NCBI RefSeq assembly: GCF_020567525.1 | Contig: NZ_JAJCVI010000003.1 | Location: 186,001 to 250,000, forward strand | DNA: 64,000 nucleotides | Direction: 5' to 3' | Origin: Halorubellus salinus | Lineage (GTDB): Archaea > Halobacteriota > Halobacteria > Halobacteriales > Natrialbaceae | Shown here: one piece after another, positions 7,435-15,451 of the stretch | How the letters are laid out: the number at the start of each line of letters is the position of its first letter | Position numbering within the stretch: the stretch's first letter is position 1 | Notes under the pieces: generated by a model | Told to the model about the DNA's origin: nothing | The model's input: only the letters and a program-made list of their open reading frames with translations | The model's database searches: none | Made by a program: the position numbers and the translations under genes

Positions 7435-8151
7435 TCAGGCGGCCGCGCCGCCCTCGGTCGTGTCGCGGCTCACGCCCTCTGGCGTGACCATGCCTTCGAG
7501 GACGCTGAACCCGCGGTCGAACGCGATGACGGTGAGCGCCCCGGGGATGGCGCCGGCGAGCATCACGTCGTAGTTCACCGTCGTCAGCCCGGCCTGGATC
7601 CACGTACCGAGGCCGCCAGCGCCGACGAACACGCCGATGTACGCGACGCCGACGCAGAGCACGGTCGAGGTCCTGATGCCCGCGAAGATCACGGGGAGCG
7701 CCAGCGGGAGTTCGATCCGGCGGAGTCGCTGGACGTTCGTCATCCCCATGCCGCGGCCCGCGCGAACGTCCGCCTCCTCGACGTTCTGGATGCCAGCGAC
7801 CGTGTTCTTCAGGATGGGGAACAGCGCGTAGATCGTGATAGCGAGGATCGTCGGTCGCTTCCCGAGCCCGAGGAAGGTGAACGTCAACGCGATCACGCCG
7901 AGTGCGGGGATGGTCTGTGCGACCGCACCGAGGTTCTCGATGATGCGCGCCAACCGCGGGTCGCGGGTCGCGAGGATACCGGCGGGGACCGCGATGAGGA
8001 TCGCGAGCAGTTCGCCGATTCCGACCATCACGAGGTGGCCGCGCAGGAGCGTCAGGAACTGATCCCAGTTCGCGCCGATGTAATCGATCCAGCCCGTGAA
8101 CACGGACGAAAGCGGGACGTCGAGCAGTGCGAGCGCCGCAGCCCACGACAT
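7435..8151 (-). CDS. ABC transporter permease, osmoprotectant/quaternary-ammonium type (second permease)
   Basis: 238 residues with about five or six membrane helices and the inner-membrane component signature in the form EADVRAGRGMGMTNVQRLRRIELPLALPVI, the EAA loop that contacts the ATPase. It belongs to the OpuB/OsmoW-Y/ProW group of glycine-betaine, choline and related importers. The ATG at 8151 overlaps the ATPase stop (TGATG), so it is the last gene of a four-gene minus-strand operon: binding protein, permease, ATPase, permease. Within the window the closest catabolic genes are the ergothionase-like cluster. Ergothioneine is a trimethylammonium betaine and is imported by this family in some bacteria (EgtUV). 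Substrate assignment is inference. Confidence 0.85.
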   Translation of the reverse strand: MSWAAALALLDVPLSSVFTGWIDYIGANWDQFLTLLRGHLVMVGIGELLAILIAVPAGILATRDPRLARIIENLGAVAQTIPALGVIALTFTFLGLGKRPTILAITIYALFPILKNTVAGIQNVEEADVRAGRGMGMTNVQRLRRIELPLALPVIFAGIRTSTVLCVGVAYIGVFVGAGGLGTWIQAGLTTVNYDVMLAGAIPGALTVIAFDRGFSVLEGMVTPEGVSRDTTEGGAAA

Positions 8152-9107
8152 CACTGTAGCACCTCGCTCGTCCGCCGGTCGGTCACCGCCTGGATGTCCG
8201 CCTCGCTCACCTGTCCGACGACCTCGCCGTCTTCGACGACCGGGAGCGGGTCGCCCTGCTGGAAGATCCGCTGGAGTGCGACCTTCAGCGAATCGTCCGG
8301 CGACAGCGGGTTCTCGCCCGCGCCCTCACCGACCTGGGGCGCGTTCATCACCTCGCGTACCGTGACCGCCGAGAGTTGCTTGAGGACGCGGTCCTCGCCG
8401 ATGAAGTTCGCGACGAACTCGTTCTTCGGGCTCCCGAGGAGGTCCTTCGGCGCGTCGTACTGGACGAGTTCGCCGTCCCGGAGCACCGCAACTCGGTCGC
8501 CCATCTTCAGGGCCTCGTCGATGTCGTGCGTGACGAACATGATCGTCGTATCCAGTTTCTGCTGGATGTCCAGGAACTCGTCCTGGAGTTCGTCGCGCGT
8601 GATTGGGTCGAGCGCACCGAAGGGTTCGTCCATCAGGATGATGTCCGGCTCCGCCGCCATCGCGCGAGCGACGCCGACGCGCTGGCGCTGCCCACCGGAG
8701 AGGTTCGCCGGGTACTGGGTCTTGACGTCCTGGGGGAGCTGGATGAGCTCGAGGAGCTCCTCGACGCGCTCCTGTTTGCGCTCCTCGTCCCAGCCGCGGA
8801 GGTCCGGCACGATGCTGATGTTCTCCGCGATCGTCATGTGCTCGAACAGCCCGATCTCCTGGATGACGTACCCGATGTTCCGCCGGAGGTCAATCACGTC
8901 CGTGTCCTGGATCGACTCGCCGTCGATCCGGACGTCGCCCTCCGTGATCTCCGTGAGCCGATTCACCATCGTCATCGTCGTCGTCTTCCCGCAGCCCGAT
9001 GGCCCGACGAGCGTCACCGTCTCGCCTTCGGGGACCTCCAGGCTCACGTCGTCCACCGCCACTGTACCGTCGCCGTACACCTTCCGTACGTTGTCGAGTT
9101 CGATCAT
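8151..9107 (-). CDS. ABC transporter ATP-binding protein, osmoprotectant/quaternary-ammonium type, with CBS domains
   Basis: 318 residues. The N-terminal ATPase has Walker A GPSGCGKTT (about 35-43), the LSGGQRQRVGVARA signature, Walker B IILMDEP and the switch histidine FVTHD. The C-terminal 80 residues (from VREVMNAP to VSEADIQAVTDRR) look like a CBS pair or partial pair. In OpuA- and ProV-type importers CBS domains sense ionic strength or nucleotides. The ATG at 9107 lies 2 bases after the upstream permease stop, and its own stop overlaps the downstream permease start. It energises import of the substrate bound by the nearby lipoproteins. Confidence 0.9.
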   Translation of the reverse strand: MIELDNVRKVYGDGTVAVDDVSLEVPEGETVTLVGPSGCGKTTTMTMVNRLTEITEGDVRIDGESIQDTDVIDLRRNIGYVIQEIGLFEHMTIAENISIVPDLRGWDEERKQERVEELLELIQLPQDVKTQYPANLSGGQRQRVGVARAMAAEPDIILMDEPFGALDPITRDELQDEFLDIQQKLDTTIMFVTHDIDEALKMGDRVAVLRDGELVQYDAPKDLLGSPKNEFVANFIGEDRVLKQLSAVTVREVMNAPQVGEGAGENPLSPDDSLKVALQRIFQQGDPLPVVEDGEVVGQVSEADIQAVTDRRTSEVLQ

Positions 9108-9109
9108 GG

Positions 9110-9769
9110 TCAGGTCGCCTCCGAGCCACCGGGGAGTGCGCGCTGCACCGCGAGCAGGCCGTAGTCGGTCGCGATCGCGATCACGGACACGACGATCGTC
9201 GCACCCAGTACTTGCCGCGGGAAGTCCAGTCGGATGCCCGCGAAGATCGATTCGCCGAGGCCGCCCGCGCCGAAGAACGCCGCGATCGTCGTGATCCCGA
9301 TGACGAGCACCGCGGCCTGCCGGATGCCCGCGAAGATGACGGGGAGCGCCATCGGTATCTTCACCTTGAACAGGAGTTCGCGGTCGGTCATCCCGAGGCC
9401 ACGGCCCGCGCGCACCATCGACTCGTCGACCTCCTCGAGCCCCGTGTACGTGTTCCGGATCATCGGGAGCGCCGAGTACAGGACGAGCGCGACCACGGCG
9501 GGTGCGACGCCGATCCCGACGATCGGGATGAGCAACGGCAGTAACGCGAGGCTCGGGAGCGTCAGTATCATTCCCGCGGTCCCGATGACGGGCGGCGCGA
9601 ACTCGTCGTGCTCGTGCAGGAAGAGTCCGAGGGGGACCCAGAGCACGAGTGCGATTCCGACCGACGTCAGCGAGACGTTCAGGTGCTGGATGGTCTGTTC
9701 GATGACCGACTGCTGGTTCTCGACGAGCCACGTGAGCGTGTCCCCGAGTATCGTGAGCGGTGGATACAT
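9110..9769 (-). CDS. ABC transporter permease, osmoprotectant/quaternary-ammonium type (first permease)
   Basis: 219 residues and about five or six hydrophobic helices. An EAA-type loop (EVDESMVRAGRGLGMTDREL) precedes VKIPMALPVIFAGIR. It is homologous to the second permease of this operon, so the channel is probably a heterodimer. It starts 6 bases after the upstream binding-protein stop (9776), giving a tight operon. Confidence 0.9.
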   Translation of the reverse strand: MYPPLTILGDTLTWLVENQQSVIEQTIQHLNVSLTSVGIALVLWVPLGLFLHEHDEFAPPVIGTAGMILTLPSLALLPLLIPIVGIGVAPAVVALVLYSALPMIRNTYTGLEEVDESMVRAGRGLGMTDRELLFKVKIPMALPVIFAGIRQAAVLVIGITTIAAFFGAGGLGESIFAGIRLDFPRQVLGATIVVSVIAIATDYGLLAVQRALPGGSEAT

Positions 9770-9775
9770 CGCTCG

Positions 9776-10705
9776 TTACAGGAATCCTTCGCTCGTGAGC
9801 CAGTCCTCCGCGACCGCGGACGGGTCCTCCTTGTCGATGGACACTCGCGCGTTCAGGTCGATCATCGTCTGCGTGTCGAGCGCGCTCGTCGGCTCGTTCA
9901 GCACCTGCTTCACCTCGTCGGTGAGGACGTCGCTGTCCACGACGGGCGCGGGATAGTAGATGACGAACCAGTTCTCGTCGTCCTCGACGGTCGCCAGGTC
10001 GAACTTCTTGATGTTCGGGTTCGTCGCGAACCCGACGCCGAGGTCGACGTCGCCGTTGGACACCGCCTTGTAGTTGATGGTGCCGATCGCCATCTTCTCG
10101 TAGGTGACGTTGTCCATGTTCTCCCGGTACTCGTAGAAGTCCGGCATGTTCCCGAACGCGGTCGGGTTGTTGATGTACTCCTGGGAGACCGCCCACGTCA
10201 CCTCGTTGCCCGCGTTGATGTGTTCGGCGAGGTCGCTCATCGTCTCCACGCCCGTCTCCTCCTGCCACTGCTGGTTCGCGGTGACGACGTACGTGTTGTT
10301 GAACTCGGCGGTCTGCAGCCACTCGATGCCGTACTCCTCCTGGTAGGCCTCGTTGACCTTCTCGTGGAGCTTCTGGGGGTCGCGGATCTTCTCGTCGGTG
10401 TTCCCGAGGTGGTAGTTCCACCCGGTTCCCGTGTACTCCCAGTAGTGGTCGACGCGGTCGTTCGTGAGCGCCTTGTGGTTCGCGGTGTTCCCGCCGACCG
10501 GGAACTTCGAATCGACCTCGAAGTCGTTGGACTCCAGGAGGTGCTTGCTGATGTTGCTGAGGATGAGTTGCTCGGTGAACTGCTTCCCGCCGATGGCGAC
10601 GGTACCCGTGCCGCCACCGAGGAGGCTCATGCAACCGGCGGTGCTTGCTGCCGCGCCTGCGCCGACGCCTTTCAGGACGTCACGCCGAGTGGGACTGGTA
10701 CGCAT
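9776..10705 (-). CDS. Solute-binding lipoprotein of the quaternary-ammonium ABC transporter (first copy)
   Basis: 309 residues. The N-terminus carries a Tat motif (RRDVLKG, residues 7-13) and a lipobox ending STAGC (C25), so the protein is exported folded and lipid-anchored, as is usual in haloarchaea. The mature part is an OpuAC/OpuBC-like betaine-binding fold with GGKQFTEQLILSNI near the start and WEYTG downstream. Aromatic residues in such proteins cage trimethylammonium groups. It heads the operon with the permeases and ATPase. It is strongly similar to a second copy upstream (11161-12090). The TATA box 30 bases before the ATG indicates a leaderless transcript. Confidence 0.9.
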   Translation of the reverse strand: MRTSPTRRDVLKGVGAGAAASTAGCMSLLGGGTGTVAIGGKQFTEQLILSNISKHLLESNDFEVDSKFPVGGNTANHKALTNDRVDHYWEYTGTGWNYHLGNTDEKIRDPQKLHEKVNEAYQEEYGIEWLQTAEFNNTYVVTANQQWQEETGVETMSDLAEHINAGNEVTWAVSQEYINNPTAFGNMPDFYEYRENMDNVTYEKMAIGTINYKAVSNGDVDLGVGFATNPNIKKFDLATVEDDENWFVIYYPAPVVDSDVLTDEVKQVLNEPTSALDTQTMIDLNARVSIDKEDPSAVAEDWLTSEGFL

Positions 10706-10730
10706 ACGTGTGAAACTCTCCCACCCAAGG

Positions 10731-10739
10731 ATATATTAT
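10731..10739 (-). promoter_or_regulatory. TATA box of the ABC importer operon
   Basis: ATATATTAT (minus strand ATAATATAT) is centred 30 bases upstream of the binding-protein ATG at 10705, consistent with a leaderless mRNA covering the binding protein, permease, ATPase and second permease. Confidence 0.65.
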
Positions 10740-11160
10740 CCGGCACCGTATGGGGCTGTCTTTAAATGACAGAACTCGCATCCGTGCGAATTAACGTATG
10801 AGGTGACAGTTTTCGGGCGATTCGGCGATCTGGCTTCCCTTCGGGATCGCCCGTCCGAGACGACGAACGTCCTCGACTGCAGTGGGCAGTGCTCCCGCCG
10901 ACGCTGACGAGGACCGCCACGAACCACGGTACGACAGGATAGCGAATCGCGGACGCGTGCGGACGACGGTCGTCGTACGAGGTCGCGAACCACCGCGAAC
11001 GACGACGGTAGCCGGCGACCGACAGCGCTGACCGTGGAACGCCGGGGAGTGGCGCGACGGAGCTTGTTGCGGTCGGCAGTCGAACGAAGACGAAGAGCCG
11101 TGGGTGCCGGCGTCTTCGGCGAGGAGCGCCCGTCGGTGTCGACGGGCATCGCGCGTCGAC
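10740..11160. other. Gene-free interval between the two solute-binding protein genes
   Basis: About 420 bases. The longest open frame on the minus strand is arginine/serine-rich with basic composition unlike any gene here, so I do not call it. Apart from the TATA box just to its left, no repeat, tRNA or strong palindrome was seen. The gap probably arose with the duplication of the binding-protein gene. Confidence 0.4.
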
Positions 11161-12090
11161 CTAGAGGAGGTTCTCGCTCTGCAGCCAGTTCTTCGCGACC
11201 TGGGAGGGGTCCTGCTTGTCGATCGAGACCCTCGCGTTCAACTGCTGCATCGTCTTCGTGTCCAGGCGCTCTGGCACCTGGTTCAACGTCTGCTTCAGCT
11301 CGTCGGTGAGGACGTCCTGACGGACGACTGGCGCCGGATAGTAGATCGTGAACCAGTTCTCGTCGTCCTCGACGGTTCCGAGGTCGAACTTCTCGATGTT
11401 CGGGTTCGTCGCGAACCCGACGCCGAGGTCGACCTCGCCGGTCGCGACCGCCTTGTAGTTGATCGTCCCGATCGCCATCTTCTCCCAGGTCACGTTATCT
11501 TCGCCGTCAGCCCACCCGTAGTACTCGGGGAGCCGCCCGAACGAGGTCGGGTTGTTCAGGTACTCCTGACTCACTGCCCACGTGACCTCGTTCCCACCGT
11601 TGATGTACTCGGCGAGCCCGGAGAGCGTCTTCACGCCCGTCTCCTGCTGCCACTCTGGGTTCGCGGTGACGACGTACGTGTTGTTGAAGTTCGCCGTCTG
11701 GAGCCAGTCGACGGCGAACTTCTGTCGGAACGTCTCGTCGACGTTCTCGTAGAGCTGCTCAGGGTCCCGGATCTTCTCCTCGGTGTGATTGAGGAAGTTC
11801 TTCCAGGCGGTCCCGGTGTACTCCCAGTAGTGGTCGACGCGACCGCTCTTGACCGCCTTGTAGTTCGCGACGCTTCCACCGACGGGGTACTTCGCACTCA
11901 CGCCGAAGTCTTTCGACTCGAGCAGCTGCGTCGAGATGTTCGAGAGAACGAGCTGTTCGGTGAACTGCTTCCCGCCGACCGCCACCTCGGCCTTCCCGCC
12001 GCCGAGGAGGCTCGTGCAGCCGGCGGTGCTCGCGGCCGCGCCCGCGGCGCCGGCTTTCATGATATCGCGCCGCCCAAATTGCTGGTTCAT
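11161..12090 (-). CDS. Solute-binding lipoprotein, quaternary-ammonium type (second copy)
   Basis: 309 residues from the ATG at 12090 (MNQQFGRRDIMK); an upstream in-frame start five codons earlier is less likely because a TTTACT box sits about 30 bases before 12090. It has a Tat motif and lipobox STAGC like its paralogue, and the same landmarks: GGKQFTEQLVLSNI, VDHYWEYTG, FNNTYVVTA, VSQEY and GVGFATNPN. By eye roughly two thirds of positions match the first copy. It has its own promoter and no permease of its own, so it presumably feeds the same transporter and may widen ligand range or affinity. Confidence 0.88.
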   Translation of the reverse strand: MNQQFGRRDIMKAGAAGAAASTAGCTSLLGGGKAEVAVGGKQFTEQLVLSNISTQLLESKDFGVSAKYPVGGSVANYKAVKSGRVDHYWEYTGTAWKNFLNHTEEKIRDPEQLYENVDETFRQKFAVDWLQTANFNNTYVVTANPEWQQETGVKTLSGLAEYINGGNEVTWAVSQEYLNNPTSFGRLPEYYGWADGEDNVTWEKMAIGTINYKAVATGEVDLGVGFATNPNIEKFDLGTVEDDENWFTIYYPAPVVRQDVLTDELKQTLNQVPERLDTKTMQQLNARVSIDKQDPSQVAKNWLQSENLL

Positions 12091-12116
12091 GCTACCAACT
12101 CTCACGGCCCCGTGGG

Positions 12117-12151
12117 AGTAAAGTCGGTCTCCGTGTGGGGAGGGTTTATCA
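12117..12151. promoter_or_regulatory. Divergent promoter region: binding protein (left) and HTH regulator (right)
   Basis: A minus-strand TATA-like TTTACT (12117-12122) lies about 30 bases from the ATG at 12090. A plus-strand GTTTATC (12144-12150) lies about 32 bases from the ATG at 12180. Both genes would be leaderless. Their promoters are close enough for the regulator to affect both. Confidence 0.5.
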
Positions 12152-12179
12152 TGCGAGCGCGTCCGTAGATACGGTCGAG

Positions 12180-12830
12180 ATGTACGAGGCGACCTTCCAC
12201 ATCCGTGGCGACGTGGCCTACGAGGACGCGACAGCGGGTCGCGACGTCGACATCGAGCTGTGGTGCAACGACCACTGCGACCTCCTGCACGTCCGCGGCG
12301 ACACGAACGGCGCGGTCGTCGAGGAGGTGTCCGCCGCGGTCGGCGTCGAGGATACGATCGAACGCGGCGACGAACAGATCATCATCACGTCCGAGTGTCT
12401 CCGCCCGCACACCGAGCAGAACGTCGAAGGGTACCTCGAACGCCACGACTGCCTCCTCCTCCCGCCGCTCCGGTACGAGAACGGCGGGAAGCTCGTTCGC
12501 GTCCTCACGCTCGACCCCGAGAACCTGACGCGATTCTATCAGGACATCCAGGACTCGTTCCACGTGACGGTGCGCTCGAAGCGCGAGATCGATAGCGTCA
12601 CCCAGGACCGACCGTTGCTCTCGGTCGATACGCTCATCCCCGAACTCTCGGATCGCCAGGAGGAGGCCGTCGTCAGCGCGTGGGAGGAGGGGTACTACGC
12701 GATCCCGCGGGAGACGACGACCGAGGAGCTCGCGACGGCGCTCGACATCGACCGTCGGACGTTCGAGGAGCACCTCCGGATCGCCGAGAACAAGCTCGTC
12801 GGGACGCTCGTCGAACAGCTGTTCGCGTGA
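12180..12830 (+). CDS. Bacterio-opsin-activator-type HTH regulator (HTH_10)
   Basis: 216 residues. The N-terminal 150 residues form a ligand- or interaction-type module without a recognised catalytic motif. The C-terminus (about 158-215) is the HTH_10 domain: LSDRQEEAVVSAWEEGYYAIPRE, then TTEELATALDIDRRTFEEHLR and a final helix. This architecture is common in haloarchaeal regulators of the Bat family. The ATG at 12180 is preferred over an upstream GTG frame because the TATA box fits leaderless initiation. Divergent position next to a solute-binding protein gene suggests it controls the importer, but no operator was identified. Confidence 0.85.
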   Translation: MYEATFHIRGDVAYEDATAGRDVDIELWCNDHCDLLHVRGDTNGAVVEEVSAAVGVEDTIERGDEQIIITSECLRPHTEQNVEGYLERHDCLLLPPLRYENGGKLVRVLTLDPENLTRFYQDIQDSFHVTVRSKREIDSVTQDRPLLSVDTLIPELSDRQEEAVVSAWEEGYYAIPRETTTEELATALDIDRRTFEEHLRIAENKLVGTLVEQLFA

Positions 12831-12878
12831 CACGCGGCCGACGGTCGCCGTCGTTCGTCCTCGGTGTCGCCTCGGACC

Positions 12879-13457
12879 TTACAGGTCGAACGCGTCTGGG
12901 AGGAACGACGGTTCGGTCTCGCCGCGGTCTGCGAGCGAGAGGTCCATCGCGGTGACGATGCTCGTCGCGGACTGCGCGTCGCACGTCAACAGGAGCAGTT
13001 CGACGACCTGGCCGTCGTCGTAGCCCGCGTCCCTGAGCGCGTCCACGTCGGCCTCGTTCACGGCGTCGGGGTCCCTCGCGACGGTCGCGGCGAACGAGAC
13101 GACCGCACGGTCCCGCGGGTCGAGCGCACCGAGGTCGCCGCGGGCGACGCTCGCGACGACGGCCGGGTCGAGACCGTGCTCGTCGACGAGGTAGCGCCCG
13201 TGCGTGGCGGCGACGAATCGAGTGTCCGTGACCGCGGCGACCGCGAAGTACGCGAGTTCCTTCTCGCGCTTCGGGACGTCCCCGTCTCGCATCAGCGTCC
13301 GGAAGTACTCCGCGCGCGCCGGCAGGACCGCGTCGGCGTTCGACAGCAGCTCGTAGAACAGGTGGCGGTCCTCGCTCTCCGCGTACGCCGAGCCCTCGAG
13401 CGCGTCCCGCACCCGCTCGGGTGCGTCCTCGTACGCGAGGTAGTCGATGAGTGGCAT
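12879..13457 (-). CDS. Carboxymuconolactone decarboxylase/AhpD-like protein without the CxxC pair
   Basis: 192 residues, all-helical AhpD-like fold. The segment KREKELAYFAVAAVTDTRFVAATHGRYLVDEHGLD matches the family core, but the peroxidatic CxxC that precedes the conserved histidine in alkylhydroperoxidases is replaced (FVAATH). Thiol peroxidase activity is therefore unlikely. Members without the cysteines occur among decarboxylase-like and uncharacterised proteins. The ATG at 13457 gives the full core. It is convergent with the HTH regulator and shows no operon partner. Confidence 0.75.
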   Translation of the reverse strand: MPLIDYLAYEDAPERVRDALEGSAYAESEDRHLFYELLSNADAVLPARAEYFRTLMRDGDVPKREKELAYFAVAAVTDTRFVAATHGRYLVDEHGLDPAVVASVARGDLGALDPRDRAVVSFAATVARDPDAVNEADVDALRDAGYDDGQVVELLLLTCDAQSATSIVTAMDLSLADRGETEPSFLPDAFDL

Positions 13458-13634
13458 GGGTTCGCGTTGCCCGTGCACGTGCTTCAGCGCTCGCCCGCCA
13501 CGCGGAGGGACATACTTGAGTCCCGTGGACGTGGCCGGTCGCCGGGCGCGTTCGGCGACAAGATTCCGTCGGCGTCCGACAGTCAAACCTGTAGCATCGA
13601 CAACCCCTCCTCTGACGTGGTCGAAGCGGTGGGT

Positions 13635-14396
13635 ATGACGAATACCGATTCCTGGCACGAGGACGAGCGGTTCTGGGAGGCGTTCCGGGACGCGATGTTC
13701 CCCGACGAGACGTTCGAGCGCGCCGGCGAGGAACTCGATAGCGTCCTCGCGCTCCCCGGCGTCGACGTCGACGCCGGCGACGCGGTTCTCGACCTCCCGT
13801 GTGGTCCCGGACGGCACAGCGTCGCGCTCGCCGACCGCGGGTTCGACGTCACCGGCGTCGACGCGACCGTCGCGTATCTCGACGAAGCCCGGACGCGCGC
13901 CAGCGACGCCGGCGTCGCCGACCGCACGTCGTTCGTGGACGCGGACATGCGCGAGTTCCGACGCGACGGCACGTTCGACCTCGCGTTGAACCTGTTCACG
14001 TCGTTCGGGTACTTCGACGACCGCGCGGACGACGAGCGCGTCGCCGGGAACCTCCACGACTCGCTCGCCCCCGGCGGCACGCTCGTGATGGATCTCGCGT
14101 CGAAGGAGACGCTCGCCCGCGACTTCCGAGCCCGCACGTGGGACGAGTTCGAGGACGGGTACGTCCTCGAGGAGCGAACGGTGACAGCGGACTGGTCGTG
14201 GATGGAGAACACGTGGCGGCTCGTCGTCGACGGCGACGTCCGCGAGTTCGACGTCTCTCACCGCCTGTACTCCGCGTACGAACTCACGTCGCTCCTCGAA
14301 CGCGTCGGTTTCGAGCAGGTGGACGCGTACGGGACGCTCGACGGCGACCCCTACGACGAGGACGCCGAGCGACTGCTCGTCGTCGCGCAGCGCTGA
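13635..14396 (+). CDS. SAM-dependent class I methyltransferase
   Basis: 253 residues. Motif I is VLDLPCGPGRHSVALADRG, followed by an acidic GVDAT strand end, DADMREF, and FDLALNLFTSFGYF (motif IV region), and later LAPGGTLVMDLASKETL. The N-terminal helix (WEAFRDAMFPDETFERAGEELD) and overall length match small-molecule methyltransferases of the UbiE/Methyltransf_25 type. The substrate cannot be told from the sequence. It is monocistronic, with convergent or divergent neighbours. Confidence 0.8.
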   Translation: MTNTDSWHEDERFWEAFRDAMFPDETFERAGEELDSVLALPGVDVDAGDAVLDLPCGPGRHSVALADRGFDVTGVDATVAYLDEARTRASDAGVADRTSFVDADMREFRRDGTFDLALNLFTSFGYFDDRADDERVAGNLHDSLAPGGTLVMDLASKETLARDFRARTWDEFEDGYVLEERTVTADWSWMENTWRLVVDGDVREFDVSHRLYSAYELTSLLERVGFEQVDAYGTLDGDPYDEDAERLLVVAQR

Positions 14397-14443
14397 CTCG
14401 GTCGCGCGTCAGGCCGGAAGCGACGCGCGACGCGGCGTTCGAG

Positions 14444-15391
14444 TCAGGCCGGCGTGCCGGCGGCGAGCGTGAGACAGCAGACCGAGCCACCGGCCTTCTG
14501 GAACTCGCTCGTGTCGACGGTGACGACGTCGAACCCGGCGTCCTCGAGGAGCCCCGCGGTGTCGGGGAGGCCGGCGCCAAGGACGACGGTGTCGTCGATG
14601 ACCTCGACGTTCACGGCGAGGTCGTCGCTGGATTCGTCGCGCGGCGCCTCCAGCAGGGTGTCGAAGACCGCGTCGAGTTTCGCGAGTGCCGCGTCGGTGA
14701 ACGCGTCGGGCTGGACGAGCACGGTGTCCTCGTCGAGCGGCGCCATGGAGACGTCCAGGTGGTAGTAGTGCTCGCTGGTCAGTTCGAGCGGGACGACCGT
14801 CGCGTCGAGCGCGGCGGCGAGTTCGTCGTAGGCAGCGCGGTCGCTGCGGACGCCGTGGCCGCCCCAGAGGAGGCGCCGGCCGGGGTGCCAGAGCGCGTCA
14901 CCCATCCCCTCGAAGACAGTGCGCGGCGCGTCGAGCACGCGGTAGCCCTCGCGCTCGGCCCACGCGCGGAAGTGCGCGGGTTCGCCGGCGCGTTCGGCGG
15001 TCGCCATGCGCGCGAGCACGAACCCCTCGCCGTCGGCGGTCGCGAGCGCGTGGTTCGCGACGAACGCCATGTCTGGACGGTCAGCGGGGTCGGGCGCCGC
15101 GTCCGCGCGGCTTGGGGCATCGGCGTCGAGCGCGCGAGCGGTCTCGCGGGGGTCGAGGACGCGCACGTCGTCGACGCGTCGCTCGTACACCTGCTTGAGT
15201 CGCGTCCACTGCTCGCGCGCCCGCTCCCGGTCGACCGACCCCGCCATGTGGGGATTGATGACGTACTCGCGGTCGAAGAACGCCGGGTCCACGAGGACCT
15301 TCGTGTCGTGCACCGGGCGCGACGCGGTCGACCGCGATGAAAGTGACCGAACGTCCGAAACAGTGTCGAGAACGCCAGCGGTTGCGCCCAT
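14444..15391 (-). CDS. Amidinotransferase/dimethylarginine dimethylaminohydrolase-like enzyme
   Basis: 315 residues of the guanidine-modifying (pentein) superfamily. Recognisable pieces are DPAFFDREYVINPHM at the start, DMAFVANHAL, the acidic FEGMGDAL, HYYHLDVSMAPLDEDTVL with the catalytic histidine, and the C-terminal nucleophile GGSVCCLTL (C306, with an extra cysteine before it). Enzymes of this type hydrolyse methylarginines to citrulline, or ornithine/arginine-type guanidines. The haloarchaeal physiological substrate is unknown. It is the sole gene in its unit. Confidence 0.8.
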   Translation of the reverse strand: MGATAGVLDTVSDVRSLSSRSTASRPVHDTKVLVDPAFFDREYVINPHMAGSVDRERAREQWTRLKQVYERRVDDVRVLDPRETARALDADAPSRADAAPDPADRPDMAFVANHALATADGEGFVLARMATAERAGEPAHFRAWAEREGYRVLDAPRTVFEGMGDALWHPGRRLLWGGHGVRSDRAAYDELAAALDATVVPLELTSEHYYHLDVSMAPLDEDTVLVQPDAFTDAALAKLDAVFDTLLEAPRDESSDDLAVNVEVIDDTVVLGAGLPDTAGLLEDAGFDVVTVDTSEFQKAGGSVCCLTLAAGTPA

Positions 15392-15451
15392 ATAACCGCA
15401 GACGCTGCTCTATCGGATAGGTATTTTGGGTCGAAAACAACCGAACGTCCG

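Noticed and set aside
10736-11149. 137-residue minus-strand frame between the two binding-protein genes
   Set aside because: Basic, arginine/serine-rich composition and no start signal; contrasts with the acidic proteome.
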